Origin: Cryptomeria japonica | Taxonomy: Eukaryota > Streptophyta > Pinopsida > Cupressales > Cupressaceae | Length of the DNA stretch: 60,000 nt | Direction of reading: 5' to 3' | Assembly (NCBI RefSeq): GCF_030272615.1 | Contig: NC_081415.1 | Location: forward strand, 602,415,644-602,475,643 | Shown here: positions 1 through 10,529 of the stretch, one piece after another | Layout: every line of letters starts with the position of its first letter | Numbering within the stretch: position 1 is the stretch's first letter | Notes under the pieces: generated by a model | The model's database searches: none | What the model was told of the DNA's origin: nothing | Seen by the model: the letters and a program-made list of their open reading frames with translations, nothing else | Program-made: the position numbers and the translations under genes

Positions 1-2186
1 CCTTTTTATGCAAATATTTGTTTGCACACACATTAAGATAAACTACCATTCTTGCGTATGGTTTTTGGGAATTTTGCACATTTTTTTGTGCCTTATTCTG
101 TACATGAACTATATTATAAAGTGCCATGGGGGGTTGTGTAGTGCCTTTTATTTTTCCATCACGCATTTGTTCGGTGAGTGTCCCTCCACGACAACATTGA
201 ATCCCAAATATTCTTTTCCCATGCGTTTGTGCATTGCATGCACACCCTTTCTTAGTTGCAATTGCTTTCTTGTGTGCATTCAAATTCTCCTTCATGCACT
301 TCATCATGACACACACTTTAAGTGGAACTATCATAACTGTCTCTTGTAACTATTATTTGGGGGGAGGGTGGTTCTACTGTTATTTCTAATGCTTCCTTGG
401 TTTTTCATTCCAATCTTATGGATGTGACCTTCCATCTTCTATTGTTGATCAGTGCTCTTAAGGCTATTAGCACTTATATTTTTGACTAGCACTTTACTCT
501 TGCATGGTTGAGTAGTGTCATTGGGGTCACTAATACAGATTCATGTGTCATCTATATCATTGATTGGTATATATTTCCTCCTTTATTTGCCATCTTATTG
601 TTTTAGTAGTGTCGTTGGGGTACTCATGCAGATTGTTGTCTTCTTTATCTTGATCATCATGTTTCTTTCAAAGGAGGTTCTTCATTCAGCATTATATATG
701 TTATCATTCAATGGTTGTTTTTATCTTCTTTGTGCTTCGAGGATGTTCTTCATGTTCCTATTCTTTTGGGACATGGATTTGGAGGCTTCTTAGTCCTTGA
801 TTTATTTTTTAGGAATTCATGCATTGCATCTCTTTCTTTCGGAGAGTGATTTTTTCCCATGTGGTTTTTCTCATTTTCTCTACTTAGAGAGACTTCATTG
901 GTTGTACATGGGTACCTCATCAGGCCTATTGTTGCTAGGACCAATTTTTTCATTCATGTATTTAGAGTTTTTAACTCACCCTAAGTCTCACTTAACATGG
1001 GGTGATAGAGAATATTTAGCTATTAGTTTCTTTTTTACAACTATTTATGGTTTTCTTCTTAAGTTCACTTAGGAGTGCTTATTCTAGTTGTACACCTAGT
1101 TTAAATTTTCTGCATCTAGTTTAGCTAGATTTGAGTTTTATTTAGCTGGACTCATTCTTGCACTTTAATCTCCTAAATTTAGCTTTATGATTTATTTATA
1201 AGCACCTCACTGTACAATTGTCACTCATCCTATAATTTTTTATTCTTTTCTCTTGAGTAATATAACATTCATTTGTGCAACTCTCATTTGTGGAAGGTGT
1301 TCTTGTTTTCGGTTTGATCTTGGAAGCTTGTGTTACAATCTTTTGTGTTGCGAAATTCAACATGATATTAAATTTTTGAAACTACAAAATATATGTAGTC
1401 ACAACTAAATATGGTTTAGGAGCTTATTAGTTATCTACTCTAGAAGGGGAAGCTCTCAATGATCCCCTCAAAATTTTGTATCTCAAAAATTTCTACACCT
1501 AATTTGTGGGAGTGCACCCCACTCTTCAAATAAGGAAAAATAAAATAAAAAACATAAAAATAAATCAATAATTAAAAGAAACAAAAAATATAGTAAAGAG
1601 AAATAAATTTTCCCATGGTGAATAACACTTGTTATGGTGCCTTGGATAAGTGTGTGTGGTGAAAACATGGAGACAAGGGCCATGTGTAAAGGGTATTTCC
1701 ATTAAATCCCTCAGATCCTTGTTATATTTTCTTCCATGGTATCACCAACTATCTGGCTTCTCCATCTTCCATCTTCATCCATATCATTGCCTTATACTTT
1801 GTCACTCCTTCCCATCACTTACCTTGTGCTTACCATGATCGAACATTTAATGGGGATATCTATGTAGTTGTCGGCTATATATAGGTTTTGCCGGTGTTAG
1901 TCCTTTGTATATATTTTATTCTAGTGATGTATATCCTTAGTGTTCTTAGCAATTTCCATGTCATTTGTATATCCATGTTGATTGTGTGTCATAAATATCA
2001 TGTCCCTTTACGTAGTCCTTCAATAATCATCCTAGAGAATCATTATCGTCTTGATCATCCTAAGTACCTTTTATCATCAAAATATAGTTTATATTTCATC
2101 CAAGAATCAATTTGTATAGGATGTATTTATCCTCAAGTCAGACAACATCAAGTCGAGTTCATCGGTACCTCTTTTAGCAAAAGATA
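1..2186. other. 5' flank, no gene recognised
   Basis: AT-rich sequence with many T-rich runs. The open frames here (for example 515-793, plus strand) are short, hydrophobic because of T-rich codons, and show no domain, motif or start context. No LTR, primer site or polypurine tract was seen. It may be old decayed repeat; nothing can be named. Confidence 0.5.
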
Positions 2187-3423
2187 TTTGAGACACTCAT
2201 TGTTTTGATTAAGGAACAAACAAGTTTTTAAGAGACCTGAAATCCTTTGACATAGAGAAATTACAAAAAGATGCTTAAAGATATAGCCAACTTAAAAATA
2301 GTAGCCATGAGACAACAAGAAACAAGAAAAAAAAGAAAACCTAGGGACACAACAACAAAAGAGAAGATCCTAATTCTGATTTTTGAGAGTCGTCATAGCC
2401 ACAGCTTCCAGCTGTATCATGTTGAGGGCAATCTTTTTCAATTCCTATATATCTTTATTAGGAGCTTTATTCTTCAAGTTGTCTCAATATAATCCACATC
2501 AATAATCACCCCTTCTTGATGAAGGCCTTCTATTTTCCCAACCATAACGTTTATGCTTTCTGCTGAACTCTTCACAACTTTATTGTTGTAATTTACCAAG
2601 GAAATGAGATTGTCATTAAGTTTTTGGAACTTATTTTTTACTTGTTTCAATCTGCCATCATACTCTTTCTTTAGTTTCTCCTCCAAGTTTAAAATTCTAC
2701 AACCACAATCTTTCTCAAGATCATTAATTGTACTCACAATATTTTGCATATACTCAACAACAGATTTCCTATGTTCAACACTCCACTTTTTAGCACAATG
2801 GTTGTCTTGTTTACTAGTCACAACATAGAGTTTAACATTAATATCTTTAATTTTGTTAAAGACCCACTTATGAATTCTAAACTTATCAATTTCAGAGTCA
2901 CAAGTAATAGCCAAAACATCATTTGGGTTCTCTATGTCCATACTGACATTTCGGTCTTTTGGAAAAGTGGATCTTTTATTCCTATTTATAATAGGCTCTG
3001 ACTTATCTATCATGACATTGTAAGAAGGCCTAGACTCGGAATTGGAAATGGAAACAATGGATGCTCTACTCCTCTTAGCCCTTTAGCTTTGCTTCAAATT
3101 AACTTCTAGCTCAGAGTGAGAATCCTCCAAGTCCATATTCCACTCCTCCTCCTCCTCCTCAAAATATAGAGACTCATAGACTCATCCTCCTCGGTATCAT
3201 ATGAGGAATCCAGAATTCTGGTGGATGGAGAGGGTTGTGATTTGATATGCTCAAAGATAAGTAACAAGAAACCCCCATGGAGGATTAGGTTTTTTTTTTC
3301 TTCTTATGGTCTTTAATACTAGCATTGATGGAAGCTAGCAAAAAGAAAGGAGAAGAGATCTACATCTTATAACTAAAGTGATTAAATAAAATAAAATGGT
3401 GCCCAAAAGTTTGAGACACTCAT
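2187..3423. repeat. 1.2-kb segment bounded by 14-bp direct repeats
   Basis: The 14-mer TTTGAGACACTCAT occurs at 2187-2200 and again at 3410-3423. Between the copies lies about 1.2 kb with a minus-strand coding remnant. A 14-bp exact duplication would fit the target-site duplication of a retroposed (LINE-like) insertion. The left boundary lacks the T-run expected for a minus-strand retrocopy, and there are no clear inverted termini, so the mechanism is open. Confidence 0.4.
2474..3160 (-). pseudogene. broken coiled-coil protein gene, family not recognised
   Basis: A 179-codon minus-strand frame runs from an ATG at 3013 to a stop at 2474. The same frame stays open upstream through an acidic Glu-rich stretch and a Ser-rich stretch, with one in-frame TAA at 3083-3085, and is lost again near 3165. 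The C-terminal half is rich in Lys, Glu, Leu and Asn with heptad-like spacing (ILNLEEKLKKEYDGRLKQV), so a coiled coil is likely. There is no zinc knuckle, protease or polymerase motif. Glu-rich start, Ser-rich middle and coiled-coil end recall the second ORF of C2 in this window, but only in composition. It could be part of a transposon accessory protein or a retroposed host gene. It lies wholly inside the 14-bp direct repeats. Confidence 0.4.
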
Positions 3424-4125
3424 GTTGGCATTGATTATTTTTTATCTTTCTTTATCTTTATTTGAGTTCCTTTATCTTATCTCCTCATGGTCGCCATGAT
3501 CATGTTATATCATGGTCTGCTATGAGTGATGAAACCAGTGGCATGGTCTTGCTTTCTTTTGTCAAGTATGTTTTCTTGATGTGTCCCATGTTGAACTCCC
3601 CTATGAGGTCTTGGTTATCTCATGTTACACTGGGGCATATCTTTTGCTTGTGGTTTTTATAGCATTGGTTTCCTCAAATTTCTTTGTAACTCTATGTGAT
3701 GCTAGACTAACCTTTTTGTTTGTTGTGTCGGTCTATGCATTGGCTATGAAATCACCTTTCCTCCTCATAACCTAGTGCCTCATAGATAATTCTAAATCAA
3801 AATAAGTGCTCACTACATGGAAGCCCCTTTCCAAGGGTGCTCAATCTCCAATATTATTTCATGTGCATCATCTATTGCGTTATGTTAGCTCATCTTTCAA
3901 ACGTGATTCTTTTCCCTAATCAATTATGATTGGGAATGTGTATGTATTCTGGTGTCTCTCCTCCCCCTTAGGTAGTATATTCAACAAGGGATTCTTGGAG
4001 CATTTGCATTCATACTTTGTAATAATCATGCATTAGGTAGCTCTACATGCCCATATGCATTGGACTCCTTTGTCATCACCACTACCTATAAAACCATCTC
4101 ATCTTGCATCATAGATAGGTTAGTA
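3424..4125. other. flank left of the C1 insertion, no gene
   Basis: Noncoding AT-rich sequence leading to the C1 target site. Short open frames at 3462-3775 show no recognisable motif. The last five bases before C1 (4126-4130, CATGA) are the target duplication, repeated at 51994-51998. Confidence 0.5.
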
Positions 4126-4130
4126 CATGA

Positions 4131-5375
4131 TGTTGGTCATTTGGAGGAATTGATTATGTGTTGCATTGATGTTTTGTCATTGATGTCGACACTAGTTGTT
4201 TTGGCTATTTACTGGTATACTTTTGGTCCTGGTAGGATGTTTTCTTTCTGGCTTGTTAGATCATGATGATCTGATATACATCGGTATGTTTTGGCTTATG
4301 GAATTGGCTTAGATCTGTTATTCATGCTACTCAAATTCATGTTCAGACAATTGGTTTTGATTTTTTGATCGGATGCTATCTTATATGTTGGTAAGCCAGG
4401 TTTGTTCATCTGGTGAACGTTTCACTAACAGATCTTGATTGAAAATATTTTGATCTTATGCATAAGTGGTGTTGGTACGGCCTTTAGTAGAGATTTAGGA
4501 TGTTGATGGTGATGATGTTCAAGACTTGGCTAGTTGGGATCATTGCTTTAGTGTGTGTGGACCTAAATTGGGTCTAGTACTATCTAGGTTTTGGATCGGC
4601 TTAATGTAACATGTTGTTGGGACTTCTCGATGTGTTTCCGGGATGTCTTATGGGTTGGATATTATTTGTTTGGTCTTAGGCTGACATGTTTTATAATTAT
4701 TTTATTGCTTTATTGTCTAGTGGCTGACCTTATTGTTTATGGTCAAGGGTTTGTATATATATGTGTATGATCTCATTGTAGATCAGGTAAGGGATAATAT
4801 ATAAAAGGATGGTGTAGGAGTGAATAATGTAATAACCATTCATGCAGAGGATTTGGTTGATTATTGGTGATCAAGTTGGGTTTATGCAAGAGGATTAAGT
4901 CATCTTGTATTGAGCTTAACTGGAATTGTATTCAGGCATAGGAGATGCTATCATTGTAGTTCATTCTTACTTCCGGATTGCAATCTAGATTTTTACGTTC
5001 AGTGAGACTTATTTTGTAATGAGAAGTGTGATCTAGACTGTTGGCCTTCTTGAAGGTGCAGGGCCCTCAATTTGTAATCAGATACTTACTGCAAAAGTAT
5101 TATCTAACTATGGGTAGGCTTCCCACCGTGGTTTATCCCTTTACTAGGTTTTCCACATACAAATCTTGGTGTCATGTGGATGCTATCTATTCTCTAATTG
5201 TTTCTTGTGCTTAATTAGTATATCTACTATTTTAGTAATTGGTTTATGTATTCCAGTATTGATCTTATATGTTTTAGTATTAAATTTTAATTGCTTAAGG
5301 TTTCGGTAATCTAGTGACAACTAATTCACCCCCTCCCCCTCTCAATTGTCTTCCAATTATTTAAACTGTCTAACA
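4131..5375 (+). repeat. C1 5' LTR
   Basis: The 1245-bp LTR starts TGTTGGTCATTTGGAGG and ends CTAACA. It aligns by eye with 33175-33776 and with 51485-51993, the separated parts of the 3' LTR. The end carries the C-rich tract CCCCCTCCCCCTCTC (about 5328-5342) found near the 3' end of all the copia LTRs here. An AT-rich stretch with TATATAAAAGG at about 4798 is a possible promoter; no start site can be shown. Confidence 0.9.
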
Positions 5376-5377
5376 AT

Positions 5378-5389
5378 TGGTATCAGAGC
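5378..5389 (+). other. C1 primer binding site (initiator tRNA-Met)
   Basis: TGGTATCAGAGC lies two bases after the LTR end. This is the standard complement of the plant initiator tRNA-Met 3' end used by Ty1/copia elements. Confidence 0.93.
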
Positions 5390-5432
5390 TCCAGTCCTCT
5401 CTACAGAAGCTTAACTACTTGAGGAAGATGCT

Positions 5433-6330
5433 ATGGTGACTAACAATTCAAGTTCATCTAGTTCATCTACTGCTATCTTTTAGAGAGAAATTTGTAGGCT
5501 TGATGGAACAAATTACAGAATATGGAAGATTCACATGGAGACTCATCTAAGATTTCTTGGTAAGGAAATTTGGTAAATCACAGAGAATGGTGTAACTCCT
5601 TTCAATCTAACATCTGGCAATCCTCCTCCAGTAAACTTGGATAAGGAGCTTGAGATTGATTGTAGAGCTAGAGAAGCCCTCTTGTGTGCACTTTTTGATC
5701 AGAAAATAATGTGATTGACTAAATAATCATCAGTAAAAGCTACATGGGACAAGTTGGAGACTCTAAATGAAGGTGACCCTATTATTAAGATTGCTAAAAT
5801 TGATGGTTACTAGGTGAGATATAAAAATTTTAAGATGGAAGGAGATGAAAGGATCACTGCATTCATGGAAAGGGTAATGAAATTGTCATGGGAATTCAAT
5901 GTTGTGGTGGATCCCTAAGTGAGGATGAAATAGTTTCTAAAGTTCTGAGAGATTTACCACTGACTTATAAGTTGAAGGCTACTATAGTGAATGAATTGAG
6001 AACAATGGCTAATACTTTTGTCAATAGGGATACCTTGGTTGGGAAATTATCTGATTTTAAGCTTGAAGAATTTGGACCTTTTGGAACTATGAAGTCTGAA
6101 CCTCCTTTTCATGCATTTACATCATCAACCAGCAAGCAAGATTGGAAAGCATTGTATACGAACAAATTGGATGATATGAAGAGAGAAGATGAAGAATTTG
6201 AGCAACTTGAAGCCCTATTTTCTAGAAGAGTACCTAAAGGACGAGTAGGAAGTAAGTATGAAGGAAAATCACCTTTTAAATGTTTTGCATGCAATAAGAT
6301 AGGTCATTTTGCATCTCGATATCCTTAAAG
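5433..6330 (+). pseudogene. C1 gag (copia capsid/nucleocapsid), broken
   Basis: The gag frame opens at the ATG at 5433, about 45 bases after the primer site. The N-terminal part (LDGTNYRIWKIHME) is the typical copia gag start, and GIQCCGGSLSEDEIVSKVL follows in the capsid region. In-frame stops interrupt the first third, and the frame shifts near 5870, resuming at 5888. A CCHC zinc knuckle (CFACNKIGHFASRYP) ends the readable part, with the last Cys replaced by Tyr and a stop just after (6326-6328). Related C3 and C4 gag regions in this window keep Cys at that position. Such a copy should not give functional capsid. Confidence 0.88.
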
Positions 6331-8145
6331 GAATTCAAGATTTGAAGAAAGAGTTAGAAGATCTTTTAATCCTAACCCTGGAAATAAGAACAAGCATAAG
6401 TACAGGAAAAACATAGATAAATCATGTTACTTTGAGGATGAGGAGGCTGTGACTGATTCTGATGATGAACCGACACAAGACTCTGCTAGTGGTTTCGACA
6501 ATGGAAAGGAATGGGTGTTCCTAGATATCAAGGAAGATGATCAGGCATTGGAAGATAATGTACCTAAAGAAAAGGCCATTGCTGCTAACATTAAAGATAA
6601 GGATGAATGAGTAATTGACAGTGGATGTTCATATCATATGACTAGAGATAAAAGGAAGTTTTTGTCTTTGCAAGAGTTTGATGGCAGTCTAGTTAGATTT
6701 AGAGATGACAAAGCATGCATGATCAAAGGAAAATGAACTATATCATTAGATGGTAAGCATAATACTAATAATATTTCCTATGTTGAAGATTTAAGGCAAA
6801 ATATTTTGAGTGTAGGACAATTGGTGGATAAGGGATTTCAATTACAATTCAAGGATTAAAAATGCAAAATCATTAATAGATCTAGATTGGAGATTGCAAC
6901 TAGTACTTAGACAAACGGTAATATATTTCATTTGAATTCTGGTGAGAAGACATGTTTGATTGCATAAATTGATAAGAGTAGGCTTTGGCATAAGAGGCTA
7001 TGTCGTGTGAATTTTGATTGCATGGTAAAGATCAGTTTAACTAAGGTTGTCAGAGATATACTTAAGATTGTGAAGCCCTATAATCCGGTATGTAAAGAAT
7101 ATAAAATGGGAAAACAAGTCAGAACCTCTTTTAAGAGTATACAAGACAAATCTAATGATGTTCTTGATCTTATTAATACTGATTTGTGTGGCCCTGCTAG
7201 AATCAAAAGTTTTCAAGGTGATAGATATTTTATGCTAATCATTGATCATTATTCTAGAATTATGTGGGTTATTTTTCTAAGGGAGAAATCTGAGACTTTT
7301 GAAAAGTTTAGAATATTTAAAGCTAAGGTTGAAACAGAGACAGGATTGAATATTAAGTGCTTAAGTGATCATGGTGGATAACTCACATTCGGTGAGTTTA
7401 ATAACTTTTGTGAGAAGCATGGCATAAGGAGACAATTTTCTGCCCCACAAACACCTCAACTGAATGGAGTTGTGGAAAGAAAGAACATAACTATCTTGGA
7501 TACTGCTAGAACCATGTTGATGGAAGCTAATATACCTCATATCTACTAGAGAGAAGTAGTTAGCACAACAGTCTATACACTCAACATAGTTCATATCAAA
7601 GGGGAAACCAATAAGACACCTTATGAATTATGGTATGGCAATACACCTACAGTTAAGTATTTCAAAATATTTGGTAGTAAATGTTATATCAAGAGAGATG
7701 ATTTCATTTGAAAATTTGATCCTAGATGTGATGAAGGAATATTTCTTGGTTATTCTAATGAAAGCAAAGCATATAGATGTTATAACAAGATGCTGCAAAG
7801 AATTGTGGAGAGCACTAATGTCAAGGTGGATGAGAAAAATTGAAGTCAAATTAAAATTTATGACCAAGAACCCATAGTGGAAATGATCATAACTGAGCTA
7901 GTAACACCTTTACCGAAACTGAATGTTGAACCAGTTACTTCGACAGTATCAAAAAATTTCGCAGTAACTAAAGAACATGAAAGAGGAACAGAGAGTCAAA
8001 AGACTCCTAGGTATGTAAGGTTGAATCATTTAAAAGATCAGATCATTGGGGATAAGAACAATGGAGTGATGAAAAGAAGAAGATTGACAAATAATGAGGT
8101 ATGTTTAATTTCTCAAGTTGAACCGGTATCAATAATTGAATCATG
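6331..8145 (+). pseudogene. C1 protease and integrase region, cut by element B
   Basis: Reading on from gag, the protease motif IDSGCSYHMT is near 6616, preceded by a stop. The integrase zinc-binding region (LWHKRLC) is near 6978, and the catalytic core holds DLCGPARIKSFQGDRYFM (7180-7230) and IDHYSR, where the related copies have IDDYSR. The third acidic region (GVVERKN) is near 7466. Many stops replace Trp, Gln or Arg codons, for example in HIY*REV near 7548. The frame runs into the RT leader (ISQVEPVSIIESC) and stops at 8145, where B is inserted; the next C1 codons are at 31297. Confidence 0.88.
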
Positions 8146-8146
8146 T

Positions 8147-8456
8147 GTTGGTTCCAAAAAATGAGTTTACACTCATACTAGGAAGAGACCAAGTTGATTC
8201 CTTTGAATACCTATGGAAAGTCACTTCCAACTATCAATATCCTTCACGCTTGGACCAACTGTGACAAAGATTTTTTGCAAATCCTTCTACACTTTGGGCT
8301 TTGCAAGACCCAGGAGGGTAATCCCTTTAGTGAGCTTCTTGATCTCTGCACCACACTTAGAAATTCATTGAAACAAAGTAGATTATATCATAAAAGGGCT
8401 CAAGAGAAAGAGAGAATTCTCAAGGATGGAAAATCCTTCAGTGATCCTCGACCTAA
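8147..8456. repeat. B left terminal repeat (inverted relative to 30986-31295)
   Basis: This stretch is, by eye, roughly 85% identical to the reverse complement of 30986-31295. Its first part also matches 30733-30979 in direct orientation. Landmarks shared with both right-hand copies are CAAGTTGATTCCT, TTCCAACTATCAATATCCTT and CTTCTTGATCTCTGCA. The repeat ends near 8456; 8457-8660 is unique noncoding sequence of B that leads to the gypsy target site. Confidence 0.8.
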
Positions 8457-9160
8457 CTGGAGAATGAGATGGGTAGGATAACATAGAAATACATGAAAAT
8501 TCAAAATAAAGTTCTGATAATCAACAAATTGTAGTGATTCATCAGTGAAGTCGAAACAAGGCTGATTATTAAAGACAATTACAAGTAGTGATTAGTGCTT
8601 TACTCCATTGGGTACTTGAAGGTACAAAACGTAAACTGAAAATTTGACAGAATTTTATTTAATAGTGTAGTCACATAAATCTATCCACCTAATTAAATGA
8701 ATATTTAGTATTTATTTGATTATTTAACCATCAATCAATAATTAATTAAATTAATATATTTAATTAATTCATCTTAATCCTCTTTTCCTATTAATTAAAT
8801 AAATTATTCAATTTATTTGATTTAATTCACTTAACCAAATTCAGACCATTAATTAAATAAATAAATCATATTTATTTAATTAAATTTTCTCTCACATTTA
8901 AATAAATTAATATTTATTTAAATTCCCCCAAAATCCCACCTCTCACATTTAAATAAATCATTTATTTAAATCACCTTTATCCTCCACCCACTTGCATTTT
9001 CCTACAAATGCAAGTTGCACAACTATTTTAAATAAATCATTTATTTAAATCACCATTATCCTCCACCCACTTGCATTTTCCTACAAATGCAAGTTGCACA
9101 ACTATTTTAAATAAATTATTTATTTAAAATCCTATTTATCCTCACCCACTTGAAACTTAA

Positions 9161-9405
9161 TGGCTTCCCTTAAAGTCTTCTTAAGACTTTAATGGTTTCC
9201 CTTAAAGTCTTCAAACTTAATGGCTTATTTCTAGAGTCTTCTTATCCCTTTAATGGTTTCTCTTAAAGTCTTCAAACTTAATGGCTTCCCTTAAAGTCTT
9301 CTTAAGCCTTTAATGGTTTCCCTTAAAGTCTTCAAACTTAATGGCTTCCTTCTAGAGTCTTCTTAAGCCTTTAATGGTTTCCCTCAAAGTCTTCAAGCAT
9401 TTAAT
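9161..9405. repeat. minisatellite in gypsy 5' LTR
   Basis: Alternating units of about 30 bp (CTTAATGGCTTCCCTTAAAG, then TTTAATGGTTTCCCTTAAAG) make a higher-order repeat of about 62-66 bp, present about four times. The 3' LTR holds one more unit, so the array changed length between the two LTRs. Confidence 0.85.
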
Positions 9406-10034
9406 GTTTTATCTTTTTTTTCTCATTTAAATAAATTAATATTTATTTAAATATTTATCCAAATGCAACTTACACCATTTAATTGAAATAAATGATTTTA
9501 TTTTAATTGAAAATACCAAAATTCCTCCCACTTGCATTTTCCTACAAAATCCACTTGCATGCTTAAACCCCTTCTAGATTCTTCTAAACCCTTCCTAATT
9601 AACCTAATCCATCCCCTAAATATTGTCACATTCCTAAGAAAATTGGAGTCACTTCTCAAAGACTCCAAAGTCTTTGAAAAGCAATTAATGCTTTGTGTGT
9701 TCAACAAATTAACCTCTAAAGTCTTCCAAACCACTTATGGCTCTTACATGACCATTAATGGTTAATTCCACTTGTACCCATGGTTAAGGACTTTGACCCC
9801 TAACTTAACCCTCATGTAACCCATGTGTCTCTTCAAAGCATTTATTTCTTTGACTAGGGTAACCATCATGTCCCCTCAAGCATTTAATGCTCCTTATCTC
9901 TCCTCTCAAGCCTCCTCATGGTGACACTTGTCAACATGGGATTGGGTTGAAAGTCCTCACATGGATTGAATACCATTCAATCCTAACCCTTGTTGAGATT
10001 ACTCAATCTCAACCATCCATTGCTCCATTTTTCC

Positions 10035-10042
10035 TATAAATA
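10035..10042 (+). promoter_or_regulatory. TATA box in gypsy 5' LTR
   Basis: TATAAATA in the context TTTTTCCTATAAATAGAGCCC is a textbook plant TATA box. It lies in the U3 part of the LTR, about 470 bp before its end, and is conserved at 24144 in the 3' LTR. The transcript should start about 30 bp downstream. Confidence 0.75.
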
Positions 10043-10503
10043 GAGCCCATTTCTTCATAATCTAAATCCTGAAAACTTGTATGCATTTAACCTATAGGCA
10101 TTTTAGAGAGCATTTAGCATAGCAAACTAAAATCTTGTCATTTTGGGTTAAAATCAATCATTTTAATATCATCTAGTATTTTAGTTTTTTCATTTTATAT
10201 TTAGAGCAAAATACTAAAATCTCAATCCTCCACAAGCATCCATAGTGCAAAAAGCTGCTAAGAGCTACACTATTTTGGAACTCGGAGAGGAGAGAAACAA
10301 GGGACAAAGAGCTAAGAGCATGTTAGGAGGTATTTGGAGATGCCTCATCATATTTGCTTCTTTAGTTAAATATGCTTTCATGTTTTTAGTGTCTCTCTTG
10401 ATATTCCTATTTAGATTAGTTTTTGATTGACTAACACTAACGGTTTCTTGTCTTGTGTGTTCTTTATCATTGACTAACCTTGTCCATTTTGCAGGGCATC
10501 ATT

Positions 10504-10529
10504 TGGTGAACCCGACGTGAATCGAACAC
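10504..10529 (+). other. gypsy primer binding site, complementary to tRNA-Trp
   Basis: Two bases after the LTR, the sequence TGGTGAACCCGACGTGAA continues for 26 nt. From memory of plant tRNA-Trp(CCA), all 26 positions pair with the mature tRNA 3' end including CCA. This is longer than the usual 12-18 nt match. Confidence 0.85.

Larger units (their letters stand above)
8666..10501 (+). repeat. gypsy 5' LTR
   Basis: The 1836-bp LTR starts TGTAGTCACATAAATCT and ends GGCATCA. It differs from the 3' LTR by an extra block of about 56 bp near 8820-8890 and by one fewer unit of the internal minisatellite. The first 450 bp are built of ATTTAAATAAAT-like motifs, including a roughly 70-bp direct duplication carrying CACTTGCATTTTCCTACAAA (about 8988-9125). 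A TATA box is at 10035. Confidence 0.95.

Noticed and set aside
515-1072. Open frames with hydrophobic, membrane-like translations
   Set aside because: T-rich DNA gives Phe/Leu/Ile-rich translations by chance. The frames overlap on both strands and show no start context or motif.
5378-5389. tRNA-like sequence (also at 34517 and 38317)
   Set aside because: Only the 12-nt complement of the tRNA-Met 3' end is present at each place; these are primer binding sites, not tRNA genes.
9161-9405. Regular repeats resembling a CRISPR array
   Set aside because: Units are contiguous degenerate tandem repeats without unique spacers, lie in an LTR, and the genome is a plant.
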